DNA of 42,160 bases from Bifidobacterium breve (GTDB lineage: Bacteria > Myxococcota_A > UBA796 > SXON01). The notes under the pieces were generated by a model. It was not told where the DNA came from, searched no databases, and saw only the letters and a list, made by a program, of their open reading frames with translations. Numbering within the stretch: position 1 is the first letter of the stretch; each line of letters begins with the position of its first letter. This document shows, one piece after another, positions 1-8,318 of the stretch. The DNA is taken from NCBI GenBank assembly GCA_943328795.2, contig CALQBK020000020.1, positions 1 to 42,160 on the forward strand, in the 5' to 3' direction. Position numbers and translations under genes: made by a program.

Positions 1-225
1 ACCGACGACCTGTGGCAGTGGCGCAAGAACATCGAGGACGGCAAGATCGACCGCCGCTCGGGCTCGGTCATCATCCTCGACCAGGACGGCCAGACCGAAG
101 TCGCGCGCTACAACTTCTACGAAGGCTGGCCGTGCAAGTGGTACGTCCCCGACATGAGCGCTGACTCCTCCGCGATGGCGATCGAGAAGCTCGAGATCGC
201 TATCGAGGGCGTCGAGCGCGGGTAG
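1..225 (+). CDS. Phage-tail-tube-like protein (gp19 family), C-terminal part
   Basis: The frame is open at the left edge, so only the last 74 residues are present. They contain WRKNIEDGKIDRRSGSV, then ILDQDGQTEVARYNF, then EGWPCKWYVPDM, and end in an amphipathic ELEIAIEGVERG-type stretch. From knowledge of the family, this is the conserved C-terminal half of the T4 gp19-like tube proteins of contractile phage tails and of extracellular contractile injection systems. Those proteins form the inner tube through which effectors pass. The gene is followed at once by a strong hairpin terminator, so it is the last gene of its transcript, and the rest of the cluster must lie to the left. A prophage tail or an injection system are both possible; nothing in the window decides between them. 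Confidence 0.85.
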   Translation, partial: TDDLWQWRKNIEDGKIDRRSGSVIILDQDGQTEVARYNFYEGWPCKWYVPDMSADSSAMAIEKLEIAIEGVERG

Positions 226-259
226 CCGGCCGGGCGGGTGACCGCCCGATCGCTCCACC

Positions 260-299
260 AGCCCCGTCCGGCTCACGCCGGGCGGGGCTTGGTGTTTTT
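260..299 (+). terminator. Rho-independent terminator after the tube gene
   Basis: An 11-bp stem (260-270 with 279-289, one G-T pair) with an 8-base loop is followed by a T-rich tail at 293-299. It lies 35 bases past the stop of the tube gene and 39 bases before the next start, and so separates the left-hand gene cluster from the GST gene. Confidence 0.85.
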
Positions 300-337
300 G
301 CACCCGTGTACACCCTCTCCGCTCTCCCGGAGCTCCC

Positions 338-955
338 GTGTACGACCTCTACTTCTGGCCCGCCCCGAACGGTCTCAAGATCTCTGTCGCGCTCGAGGAG
401 CTCGGCGTCCCCTACACCGTTCACCCCGTCAACATCGGCGCGCGGGAGCAGTTCGCTCCGGCGTTCCTGGCCCTCTCGCCGAACAACCGGATCCCCGCCC
501 TCGTGGACAACGACCCCACGGGGGGCGGCGAACCGATCGCGGTGTTCGAGTCCGGGGCGATCCTGCAGTACCTTGGCGAGAAGCACGGGCGCTTCTTGCC
601 CGCGGACGTGCGCGGGCGCACCGAGGTGGCCCAGTGGCTGTTCTGGCAGATGTCAGCGCTCGGGCCGATGACGGGGCAAGCACACCATTTCGCGAAGGCG
701 GCCCCTGAGCCGATCCCGTACGCGATCAACCGGTACGCCGACGAGGTCGCGCGGCTGTGGGGCGTGCTCGACCGCCGCCTCGCGGGCCGCGACTACATCG
801 CCGGGGACTACTCGATCGCGGACATGGCGTGCTTCACGTGGATGCGCCAGCCGCTCCCGACGTTGGACCTCGCCGCCTACCCCAACGTCGCGCGCTGGCG
901 CGAGCGCGTCGGGGCGCGTCCCGGCGTGCAGCGTGGCGTAGCCGTCAAACCCTGA
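338..955 (+). CDS. Glutathione S-transferase, Nu-class (YfcG/YghU-like)
   Basis: A 205-residue protein. The N-terminal thioredoxin-like domain (about 1-85) opens with YDLYFWPAPNGLKISVALEE, carries NRIPALVD with the cis-proline, and then ESGAILQYLGEK, the glutathione-binding Glu-Ser pair. The all-helical C-terminal domain contains YIAGDYSIADMACFTW, the usual GST N-capping motif. Family members conjugate or reduce substrates with glutathione, or act as disulfide-bond reductases, in the cytosol. The start is GTG, with CGGAG five bases upstream. The gene is monocistronic, with a terminator before it, and its last 11 bases overlap the convergent MATE gene. The substrate cannot be deduced. Confidence 0.9.
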   Translation: MYDLYFWPAPNGLKISVALEELGVPYTVHPVNIGAREQFAPAFLALSPNNRIPALVDNDPTGGGEPIAVFESGAILQYLGEKHGRFLPADVRGRTEVAQWLFWQMSALGPMTGQAHHFAKAAPEPIPYAINRYADEVARLWGVLDRRLAGRDYIAGDYSIADMACFTWMRQPLPTLDLAAYPNVARWRERVGARPGVQRGVAVKP

Positions 956-2315
956 AGCCGCCCCGGGCGACTGTCCAGCGGACGCGCCCGACGAGCAGGA
1001 TGGACACCACCGCGAGCGCCACGGCCAGCCCCATCCACACGCCCGGCACGCCCATCCCCCGGTGCACGAGGAGCCAGTAGCCGAGCGGCAGGCCGACGAG
1101 CCAGAACCCAACGAGGTTCGCGACGGTCGGCATCCGCACGTCGCCCGCGCCGCGCAAGATCCCAAACGCCACCGCCTGCGTGCCGTCGAAGAGCTGGAAC
1201 GCGGCCGCGATCGGCAAGAGCTGAGCGGCGATGCCGATCACCTCGGGATCGTCGGAGTACACGCGGGCGAGCGGGCCGGGCAACGTCGCGAACACCACGC
1301 CCGAGGCCACGATGACCACGAGTCCGCACAGGTGCGCCGCGAGCGCTGTTCGGCCGATCGAGTGGCCTGCGCCGACCAGCTGCCCCGTGCGGGTGGCCGC
1401 CGCCGCGCCTACACCCACGGCGAGGCTGAACGAGACGGACGACAGGTTGATCGCGATCAGGTGTGCGCCCAGCGCGGCCGAGCTCACCCACCCCGCCATC
1501 CAACCCGCCGCGGAGAACGCCCAGATCTCGGTGCCTGCCTGCACGCCGAGCGGCAGGCCGGACCACAGCAGCCGGGCCGACGACCCGAGCCCGGAGGCCG
1601 CGCGCAGGTACGCCACGCTCGGCGCCCAGCTCCGCACGGACAAGCCGGCGATCACCGCGAGCTGGAACCAATTGCCGATGCTGGTCGCGATCGCGGCGCC
1701 TGCCCCTCCGAGCGCGGGCAGGCCCAGGTGCCCGTACACGAACGCCCACACGAGCACCACGTTCAGCGCGTTCGCGAGCACGATCGCCACGTTGCCCGGC
1801 CGCATCTCGCCGCGCGCCTGGAGCCAGGTGCGGAGCAGGAACGCGACGAACGCGGCGGGCAGGCCCGGCACGAGGTTGCGGCAGTAGCGGGCCGCGATGG
1901 GCACCGCCTCCGCGGGCTGCCCGAAGGCCGTCAACACGGGCGCGGTCGCCAGGAGGCACAGCGCGCTGCAGCCGGCGAGCGCGAGGGCGAGCGCAAGCCC
2001 CTGGGCGAGCGCCCGCGCCGCAGCGGTCTCGTCTCGCGCGCCGATGGCCTGCGACACCACCGGGTCGAGGATCCGCAGGATCCCCAACAGCGGCATGAAC
2101 ACGCTGATAAACCACCAAGCGCCAGTCGCCACCCCGGCCATCTCCAGCTTGGACACGTGGCCGACCATGATGTTGTCGACCAGGTACATGCTGACACCCG
2201 CGAGCTGCCCCACCGCGACGGGGACCGCCAAGCGCACGAGGAGCCCGAGCTCGCTGCGCAAGGACTCCGACGCGCGCGCCAGGGTGGGATCAGACGTCGA
2301 CACCGCGCCGCTCAT
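945..2315 (-). CDS. MATE-family multidrug efflux transporter
   Basis: 456 residues and strongly hydrophobic, with about 12 membrane segments in two MatE halves. The first half contains PVAVGQLAGVSMYLVDNIMVG and, after helix 2, FMPLLGILRILDPVVSQAIGA. The second half repeats the pattern with LSSVSFSLAVGVGAAAATRTG and ends with VPGVWMGLAVALAV. These proteins export cationic drugs and metabolites across the inner membrane in exchange for Na+ or H+. The start chosen is the ATG before SGAVSTSDP. An upstream start 99 bases earlier would add 33 Arg/Gly-rich residues and run through a ten-C tract, so it is less likely. The gene is convergent with the GST gene, overlapping it by 11 bases, and divergent from the gene at 2463. 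Confidence 0.92.
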   Translation of the reverse strand: MSGAVSTSDPTLARASESLRSELGLLVRLAVPVAVGQLAGVSMYLVDNIMVGHVSKLEMAGVATGAWWFISVFMPLLGILRILDPVVSQAIGARDETAAARALAQGLALALALAGCSALCLLATAPVLTAFGQPAEAVPIAARYCRNLVPGLPAAFVAFLLRTWLQARGEMRPGNVAIVLANALNVVLVWAFVYGHLGLPALGGAGAAIATSIGNWFQLAVIAGLSVRSWAPSVAYLRAASGLGSSARLLWSGLPLGVQAGTEIWAFSAAGWMAGWVSSAALGAHLIAINLSSVSFSLAVGVGAAAATRTGQLVGAGHSIGRTALAAHLCGLVVIVASGVVFATLPGPLARVYSDDPEVIGIAAQLLPIAAAFQLFDGTQAVAFGILRGAGDVRMPTVANLVGFWLVGLPLGYWLLVHRGMGVPGVWMGLAVALAVVSILLVGRVRWTVARGGFRV

Positions 2316-2350
2316 CGGCGCCGGGTATCGCCTGCCGGCGAGCGCGCCAG

Positions 2351-2360
2351 CCCCCCCCCC
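2351..2360. repeat. Ten-base poly-C/poly-G tract upstream of the MATE gene
   Basis: An uninterrupted run of ten C on the + strand (ten G in the sense of the MATE gene) lies 35-45 bases ahead of the MATE start codon, between divergent genes. Homopolymers of this length are prone to slippage, so it could alter promoter spacing. This is inference only. Confidence 0.6.
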
Positions 2361-2462
2361 GCGGTGACCGCTTCGCCGATGAGAACCCCGTGAGCACTGC
2401 GCACAATCCGCCACACGACGTAGAACGCGAATACGCTTGCACCAAGCACCTCGGAGCCCGCG

Positions 2463-3392
2463 ATGTTCTTCGTCCTAAGCACCCACCTCGAGGGCAACAC
2501 CCGCGACAACGCGGACCAAGCCGCCTACAACGCGGACGTCGCGCTGCTCGAGACCGCGTTCTCGGCCGCCGAGGCGCACGGCGCCACGATCGACGTCGGC
2601 TGCGGCACGAACTTCGCGGTCGCCGAACAGCGCTGGGGCAAGTTCGTGCTCGCCGAGGCCGTGGCTCGCGGGCACCAGGTCAGCACGCACGCGGACATCC
2701 CCGCATTGAAGACCACCCCGGCCGCGCTGCTCACCGAGCTGCGCCGCCAGAAGGCAGCCGTGGACGCGCTCGTCGGGGCCGAGAACGACCTTGGGGTCTC
2801 CGGCCTCCAGGGCCCGTTCGACTGGATCGGCGCCGCGCGCGACGCGGGGTTCAGCTGGGTGTCCGGCCTCACCGGCCTCGCGTACTTGTCGATGCCCGTG
2901 AGCGCCCGCCCGCCGGGCTGGTCTGACGCCTACATCCGGAAGACGGCCTTTCACTTCCCGGCCCCAGTCGACCTGGACGCGAGGGTTCACCCCGTCTTCG
3001 TGTCGGACGCGCGCGACTTCGTAGCCGACCCGAACGGCACGGTCCTCGTCGACTCCGGCGAGCTCGGGACGTTGAGCAGCCTCGCCGAGGGCGGCAGCTG
3101 CACGACCTGCAAGCTGGACGCGGCGGACATCACCGCGCTCGGGCTGCAGATCGAGGCCGCGCTGGCGCTCGACGACGGCTCCCCTTCCGTGGTCGCGCTC
3201 CAAGTGCCGCTGCCGCTGTTTGGCGGCAAGAACGCGGCCCTCCTGGGGCAGGCGTTGGACCTGGTCGGCACCTACGTAGACCAGGGCCGCCTGCAGTGGG
3301 GCACCCGCATGGACGCCTTCGACGCCGCGCGCGGGGAGAACCTCATGAGTAGCCCGAAGTCCACCCCGGGGCCGACAGAGCCCCCGGGCTAG
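2463..3392 (+). CDS. Uncharacterised protein, possibly of the glycoside hydrolase/deacetylase superfamily
   Basis: 309 residues with no signal peptide or membrane segment. The ATG has GGAG six bases upstream, and the frame is closed by a TAG 42 bases upstream. The N-terminus (FFVLSTHLEGNTRDN, then a helix, GATIDVGCGTNFAVAEQ, and ARGHQVSTHADIP around residue 80) resembles NodB-type deacetylase-like barrels, in which 'GHEIGTHxD' supplies metal-binding histidines. I cannot see the full set of catalytic motifs, and the pair CTTCK near residue 215 is unexplained. The superfamily call is tentative. The C-terminal tail, rich in Pro, Ser and Gly, runs into an intergenic palindrome. Upstream is a divergent 147-base gap. 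nadB follows 46 bases later on the same strand. Confidence 0.6.
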   Translation: MFFVLSTHLEGNTRDNADQAAYNADVALLETAFSAAEAHGATIDVGCGTNFAVAEQRWGKFVLAEAVARGHQVSTHADIPALKTTPAALLTELRRQKAAVDALVGAENDLGVSGLQGPFDWIGAARDAGFSWVSGLTGLAYLSMPVSARPPGWSDAYIRKTAFHFPAPVDLDARVHPVFVSDARDFVADPNGTVLVDSGELGTLSSLAEGGSCTTCKLDAADITALGLQIEAALALDDGSPSVVALQVPLPLFGGKNAALLGQALDLVGTYVDQGRLQWGTRMDAFDAARGENLMSSPKSTPGPTEPPG

Positions 3393-3415
3393 CCCAAACT
3401 GTGCGCGAGGCGCAG
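3392..3415. repeat. Copy 1 of a dispersed palindromic element
   Basis: This 24-base segment matches 34955-34978 at 22 of 24 positions (core GTGCGCGAGGCGCAG-like). It begins on the stop codon of the preceding gene and is followed by GCGCCCAAC, a weak inverted partner. In the second copy the same bases form one arm of a good hairpin. It looks like an extragenic palindromic repeat that may also serve as a transcription stop. Confidence 0.5.
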
Positions 3416-3438
3416 CGCCCAACCGGATACAGCCCCGG

Positions 3439-5058
3439 ATGGCCCCAGACTGGACTGCTCCGACTGACTTCCTGGTGCTCGGCACCGGGGTCGCTGGCCT
3501 CACCTACGCGCTCAAGGCGGCCCGGCTCGGCCGTGTGCTGCTCGTCAGCAAGGTCGACCGGCGCGAGTCGAACACGGCCTACGCACAGGGCGGCATCGCG
3601 GCCGTGTGGAGCCCCGAGGACGACGTGGAGAACCACGTCCAGGACACGCTGATCGCCGGCGCTGGGCTGTGCCGCCGCGAGGCGGTGGAGCGCACGGTGT
3701 ACGAGGCCCCTGCGCGCGTGCAAGAGCTGATCGACGTCGGCGTGCAGTTCTCGATGCGCGACGAGCGGCCCGCCGAGTACGATCTGCACCGCGAGGGTGG
3801 GCACAGCCACCGCCGAATCCTGCACTCGGCCGACCTGACCGGCGCGGAGATCGTCCGGGCGCTCGTCGCCGCGGTCGAGGCCGAGCCCAACATCCGGCTC
3901 GTCGAGCACCTGATCGCCGTCGACCTGATCACCGAGTCGACGCTCGCCCGCCGCCGCGCGCGCGCGATCATCGAGCCCGACCGCGTGCTGGGCGCCTACC
4001 TGCTCGACCCCACGACTGGGGACGTCCACCCGGTCGGCGCACGGGTCGTCGGCTTGTGCACGGGCGGCGCCGGGAAGGTGTACTTGTACACGTCGAACCC
4101 CGACATCGCGTCCGGCGACGGCATGGCGATGGCCTGGCGGGCGGGGGCCCGGGTCGCGAACATGGAGTTCGTCCAGTTCCACCCGACGATCCTCTACCAC
4201 CCGCACGCGAAGGGGTTCCTCATCTCCGAGGCCTTGCGCGGCGAAGGCGGCCGCCTCGTGATGGCCAACGGCGAGCGGTTCATGCCGCGCTACGACCCGC
4301 GTCACGAGCTCGCCCCGCGCGACATCGTCGCCCGCGCGATCGACGACGTGCTCAAGCGCACGGGCGCCGAGTGCGTGTTCCTCGACATGACGCACCTCGA
4401 CCGCGCAGACCTGCAGCACAAGTTCCCGAACATCTACAAGCGCTGCGCGGAGCTCGGGATCGACATCGCGACCCAGCCCATCCCGGTGGTCCCCGCTGCC
4501 CACTACTTCTGCGGCGGCGTGCAGACCGACCTGGACGGGGAGTCGTCGATCCGCAACCTCTACGCGGTGGGCGAAGCCGCTTGCACGGGCCTCCACGGCG
4601 CCAACCGCCTCGCGTCGAACTCGCTGCTCGAGGCCCTGGTGTTCGCGCACCACGCGGTCGCGTCGGCCGCGGCGCGGCTCGCGGAGATCCCCGCGCCGGA
4701 GTCGCTCCCGCCGTGGGAGGTCGGGCGCGCGGTGGACAGCGACGAGCAGGTCGTCATCACGCAGACGTGGGACGAGGTCCGGCGGTTCATGTGGAACTAC
4801 GTCGGGATCGTCCGCACCACCCGCCGCCTCTTGCGCGCGCGCTCCCGCATCGAGCGCGTGAAGGAGGAGCTCCGGGACTACTACTGGGACTTCAAGCTCA
4901 CCGGGCCGATGGTCGAGCTACGCAACCTCGCGACCGTCGCCGACCTCGTCGTCGAGAGCGCGCTTCGCCGGCGCGAGTCGCGGGGCCTACACTGGACCCT
5001 CGACTACCCGGACAGTGACGACCGCTGGCTCCGGGACACCGTGCTGGCGCGCCGGTAG
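3439..5058 (+). CDS. nadB: L-aspartate oxidase
   Basis: 539 residues, the normal length for NadB. The enzyme oxidises L-aspartate to iminoaspartate with FAD, the first step of de novo NAD synthesis. The N-terminal Rossmann motif is LGTGVAGLTYALKAARLG. It is followed by NTAYAQGGIAAVW, then HREGGHSHRRILH (substrate and active-site region of the succinate dehydrogenase/aspartate oxidase flavoprotein family), MEFVQFHPT, and the second FAD motif GEAACTGLHGANRLASNSL. The C-terminal helical domain (from about 415) has the R-rich ARSRIERVKEELRDYYWDF segment. nadA and nadC are not nearby, so the pathway is dispersed. It is the first of three closely spaced + genes; the next starts 66 bases on. Confidence 0.95.
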   Translation: MAPDWTAPTDFLVLGTGVAGLTYALKAARLGRVLLVSKVDRRESNTAYAQGGIAAVWSPEDDVENHVQDTLIAGAGLCRREAVERTVYEAPARVQELIDVGVQFSMRDERPAEYDLHREGGHSHRRILHSADLTGAEIVRALVAAVEAEPNIRLVEHLIAVDLITESTLARRRARAIIEPDRVLGAYLLDPTTGDVHPVGARVVGLCTGGAGKVYLYTSNPDIASGDGMAMAWRAGARVANMEFVQFHPTILYHPHAKGFLISEALRGEGGRLVMANGERFMPRYDPRHELAPRDIVARAIDDVLKRTGAECVFLDMTHLDRADLQHKFPNIYKRCAELGIDIATQPIPVVPAAHYFCGGVQTDLDGESSIRNLYAVGEAACTGLHGANRLASNSLLEALVFAHHAVASAAARLAEIPAPESLPPWEVGRAVDSDEQVVITQTWDEVRRFMWNYVGIVRTTRRLLRARSRIERVKEELRDYYWDFKLTGPMVELRNLATVADLVVESALRRRESRGLHWTLDYPDSDDRWLRDTVLARR

Positions 5059-5124
5059 CACCTGGCCGCTGGCCCCTGCGCGCGTTCTCGCGCCGCCCGC
5101 GGGGGAACGGAATAAACGCCAAGG

Positions 5125-6609
5125 ATGCTGCTGCTCCTCGCCCTCTCCGCACCCGCGCACGCCGCCTCGTACTACTTCCTCGACTCCGGCACCCGCGCGA
5201 TCGCGCGCGGCGGCGCGTTCGTCGCGGGGGCAGACGACCTCTCGGCCCAGTACTACAACCCCGCCGCGCTCGTGAACCTCGACCGCCCGATGTTCAACCT
5301 GAACGGCTGGGGCGTCGGGCAGTACGTGCGGTTCGACCGCGCTGACGAGGCCGGGGACGACGGGCAGATGGGCACGGACGACGACTTGCTCTTCGACCCA
5401 GTCGAGAACTCGGCCTCGCCGCAGATGGAGCCCTCGGGGGGCTTCGCGACTACGCTCGGCGGACTGTCGCCCGTGCTCAAGGACACGCACATCGCGCTCG
5501 GCCTCTACGTCCCCACGTCGCCGAACATGGCTTACGACCCGGACGGCGCCCAGCGCTACTCGCTGGTGGACAGCCTGGTCTGGCAGATCTACGCCGGGCC
5601 CTCGGTCGCGCAGCGCATCACGCCGTGGCTCTCGGTCGGGGCGGGCCTCGAGTACACGTTCCTGCGCGTCGACGAGCGCCTCGACGTCACCACGGTCCAG
5701 GACGGCATCGACGATCCGCAGAACGACGTCTCGCTCGACCTGCACACCTGGGACCCCGCCAAGTTCAGCTGGAACGCAGGCTTCCTCGTCCAACCGACGA
5801 AGTGGCTGGACATCGCGGGCTCGGTGCAGCCGGCCATCCACTACGTGGCCCCCGGCACGCTGGACATCAACTTCGCGCCCGACCACCCGTTCTCGTCGTT
5901 CTTGACCGACGGGGATGCATCGGACGACGAGAAGAACGGCCAGACGTTCACCGACGACGACGTGAACCTGTACGTCACCACCCCCTGGATCGTGCGCGCC
6001 GGCGTACAGGTCAAGCCCACCCCCAAGCTAAAGGTCGAGGGCGACTTCACCTGGACGCACTGGTCCGAGTCGAAGGAGCTCCGCATCCAGCTCTGCACTG
6101 AGGGCGGCGATGACTGCACCGACGGCGGCGTCACCCTCACGCACGACCCCGACCAGGCCATCCTGGCCTCCGACATCCCGATCAACGACGACATCGCGAT
6201 CGTCACCGGGTTCAAGGACTCCATCTCTGGCCGGCTCGGCGCCGACTACATGGTCGCCGACTGGCTCCGGATCTCCGCGGGCGGGCACTACGAGACGAGC
6301 GCCGTCCCCGCAGCCCGGCAAGGCGTCGCGGTGGTCGACGGCAACAAGTGGGGCGTAGCAGCCGGCGCCACGGCGTTCGCCGGGAAGCACCTCGCGTTCG
6401 ACGTCGCGTTCGCCGAGCAGTTCTTGTCGAACCGCAGCATCACTGACAGCGAGCTCCGCCAGATCGCGCTGCACGCCGACATCGCGGACCCCGACAACAC
6501 CACGGTCGGCGAAGGCAAGGTCGTCGGCAACGGCCAGTTCACGAGCCGCCTCACCTTCGTCGGCATCGGCGCCACCGTGTACCTCGGGCAACCGAAAGCA
6601 GACGGGTAG
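5125..6609 (+). CDS. FadL/OmpP1/TodX-family outer-membrane channel
   Basis: 494 residues. A very short signal peptide (MLLLLALSAPAHA, cut before ASYYFLDS) carries no positive charge. An in-frame TAA 12 bases upstream of the ATG rules out a longer leader. The mature N-terminus has the family signature: TRAIARGGAFVAGADDLSAQYYNPAAL (long-chain fatty-acid or hydrophobic-compound channel, N-terminal hatch). Alternating aromatic and glycine strands follow, for example WLSVGAGLEYTFLRV and KLKVEGDFTWTHWS, ending in FVGIGATVYLG, a barrel-closing strand. The family moves fatty acids or aromatic hydrocarbons across the outer membrane; the substrate here is unknown. An acidic insert (ADEAGDDGQMGTDDD) could bind Ca2+. 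The ABC permease begins 9 bases downstream. Confidence 0.88.
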   Translation: MLLLLALSAPAHAASYYFLDSGTRAIARGGAFVAGADDLSAQYYNPAALVNLDRPMFNLNGWGVGQYVRFDRADEAGDDGQMGTDDDLLFDPVENSASPQMEPSGGFATTLGGLSPVLKDTHIALGLYVPTSPNMAYDPDGAQRYSLVDSLVWQIYAGPSVAQRITPWLSVGAGLEYTFLRVDERLDVTTVQDGIDDPQNDVSLDLHTWDPAKFSWNAGFLVQPTKWLDIAGSVQPAIHYVAPGTLDINFAPDHPFSSFLTDGDASDDEKNGQTFTDDDVNLYVTTPWIVRAGVQVKPTPKLKVEGDFTWTHWSESKELRIQLCTEGGDDCTDGGVTLTHDPDQAILASDIPINDDIAIVTGFKDSISGRLGADYMVADWLRISAGGHYETSAVPAARQGVAVVDGNKWGVAAGATAFAGKHLAFDVAFAEQFLSNRSITDSELRQIALHADIADPDNTTVGEGKVVGNGQFTSRLTFVGIGATVYLGQPKADG

Positions 6610-6618
6610 CTCCAGCGC

Positions 6619-7446
6619 ATGTCGACCCCCACGGCCGACAAGGACCCCAGCGCGTGGACCGAGCTCGCGACGCTCTGGCGTGCCCGCACGCTGCTCGGCG
6701 CGTTCACCCGGAACGAGATCCGCGCCCGGTACATCGGCTCGTCGCTCGGGCTGTTCTGGGCCGTCGTGATCCCTCTGCTCGAGCTGCTCACGTACACGTT
6801 CGTGTTCCACACGTTGCTCGCGGTGAACTTCCACGCCGAGGGCAGCACCCAACACTTCGTTTTGTTCCTGTTCTGCGGGATCATGGCCTGGGCGGGGTTC
6901 GCCGACGGCATCACCCGGTGCACCACGTGCATCACCGACCACGCCCACCTGGTGCGCAAGCTCAACTTCCCCGCGATCGTGCTCCCCGCGCACCTGGTGC
7001 TCTCTACGCTCGTGAACCAGGGGTTTCGCCTCGTGATCTTGCTGCTTGGCATGCTGTTGATCGGCGATGGCTGGTCCTGGCACCTGCTGTTCGCGTTCCC
7101 GTTCCTGTTGGTCCAAGCGATGCTCACGCTCGGCGTGGGCATGTTCCTCGCGACGATGAACGTGTACTTCCGCGACATGGGCCACTGGGTGAACGCCGCG
7201 CTGATGTTCGGCATGTTCGTCACCCCCGTGTTCTACCCGGCGAGCGCGTACCCCCGGCAATTCATCCTGCTGCTCGCGCCCAACCCCATGGCGCAGTTCA
7301 TCGGGATTTACCACGCGTTCCTGCTCAACCAAACCTTCCCGCCCGCGACGTCCATCCTCTACGCAGTCGTGGTCTCCTTCGTCGCGCTGGTCGTCGGCGC
7401 GAGCGTGTTCGCGCACAACCGCGGGGAGTTCCCAGACTTGGTGTAG
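6619..7446 (+). CDS. ABC-2 type permease, polysaccharide-export (Wzm/TagG-like)
   Basis: 275 residues with six hydrophobic segments. The N-terminal cytosolic stretch ELATLWRARTLLGAFTRNEIRARYIGSSLGLFWAVV is characteristic of permeases exporting O-antigen, teichoic acid or capsule; the 'RYxxSxLGxxWxxxxP' pattern precedes the first helix. LATMNVYFRDMGHWVNAALMFGMFVTPVFYP matches the conserved 'RD' loop and TP-FYP helix. Such permeases act in the inner membrane with a separate ATPase (Wzt type). No ATPase gene is adjacent: upstream is the FadL-type barrel (9-base gap) and downstream the convergent HTTM gene, two bases beyond the stop. The partner must be encoded elsewhere or to the left of the window. 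Confidence 0.88.
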   Translation: MSTPTADKDPSAWTELATLWRARTLLGAFTRNEIRARYIGSSLGLFWAVVIPLLELLTYTFVFHTLLAVNFHAEGSTQHFVLFLFCGIMAWAGFADGITRCTTCITDHAHLVRKLNFPAIVLPAHLVLSTLVNQGFRLVILLLGMLLIGDGWSWHLLFAFPFLLVQAMLTLGVGMFLATMNVYFRDMGHWVNAALMFGMFVTPVFYPASAYPRQFILLLAPNPMAQFIGIYHAFLLNQTFPPATSILYAVVVSFVALVVGASVFAHNRGEFPDLV

Positions 7447-7448
7447 GG

Positions 7449-8318
7449 TCAATCCAAGCTCACCCGCCACCGCCCCCGCTCGTCCCGCTCCACGAACGCG
7501 AGGTAGCTGATCAGCATCAACGGGGAGAACAGGCCGATCCGCATCGTCGCCCAGATCCCGAGGTGCAGCGCGGTCCCCAACGCCAACCCCGCCCTCCGCC
7601 CCCGCGGGACTAGCAGCAGCACGGGGAGCGCGAACTCCAGCCAGAGCGTGCCCCACGTCCCGAGCGTCGCGAGCCACTGGCCGGGTTGGGTCGCCAGCAG
7701 CCAGTCCAAGCTGATCCGCTGGTACTTCGGCTCCTGCAACACCCAGTAGAGCGCAGATCCGGTCGGCCAATCACGCCCTTGCTCCTTCCACACCGCCGTC
7801 GCGAAGTACACGATGGCGACCTGGAGCCTCAAGAACCGCAGGGGCCAGATCCCCGTCTCGCCCTTGCCCGACAAGCGCGCGAAGCACGCGAAGAACACGA
7901 GGCAACGGACCAAGCAATCGCTCCCGTCTTGCCAGTAGTTCGACCGGTGGAGCAACAGCACCTCCACCACGAACGCGACGACCCCGAAGAACCGAGGCAC
8001 CACCCCCGCGGCGAACAGGGCCGACGCGACCGCCCCCGACGCGATGACCGCCGTGACCTGCCACCCCGTGATCCCGTCCAGCAGCGAGTAGCGCACGTGC
8101 CCCCAAGACGACCCAACCCACCTCGCGGAGAGCCCCTGCGTGTCGAACTGCAACCGAGCGACGGGGAGCATCGTCAGGAACTGCGCGACGAGCAAGAGCC
8201 CGAGCCCAACACGCAGCGGCGCGTAGCGCGACACGGGCACGCGCCCTTCCCAGTAGTCCGCCCACGCGCTGAAGCCCGCGCGGAGCGCGCCGGTGGCGGA
8301 TGTCACGGGCACGGCCAC
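7449..8318 (-). CDS. HTTM-domain integral membrane protein
   Basis: 289 residues with several hydrophobic helices. LRVGLGLLLVAQFLTMLPVA forms an early helix. HRSNYWQDGSDCLVRCLVFFACFARLSG corresponds to the 'HxNxxxxxG.D.L...L..F..F' segment of HTTM proteins (the transmembrane domain of vitamin-K-dependent gamma-carboxylase relatives). RLQVAIVYFATAVWKEQGRDW is the following conserved helix. The bacterial family is found widely but its chemistry is largely unknown. The start is GTG, and the upstream partner gene ends 16 bases inside this one. It is the last gene of a four-gene overlapping minus operon. HTTM proteins often carry a C-terminal soluble part; here that part seems to be the separate upstream gene. 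Confidence 0.8.
   Translation of the reverse strand: MAVPVTSATGALRAGFSAWADYWEGRVPVSRYAPLRVGLGLLLVAQFLTMLPVARLQFDTQGLSARWVGSSWGHVRYSLLDGITGWQVTAVIASGAVASALFAAGVVPRFFGVVAFVVEVLLLHRSNYWQDGSDCLVRCLVFFACFARLSGKGETGIWPLRFLRLQVAIVYFATAVWKEQGRDWPTGSALYWVLQEPKYQRISLDWLLATQPGQWLATLGTWGTLWLEFALPVLLLVPRGRRAGLALGTALHLGIWATMRIGLFSPLMLISYLAFVERDERGRWRVSLD

Noticed and set aside
6028-7770. A 580-codon minus-strand frame opposite the barrel and permease
   Set aside because: His/Arg/Glu-rich product with no domain; the permease and barrel on + are well supported.
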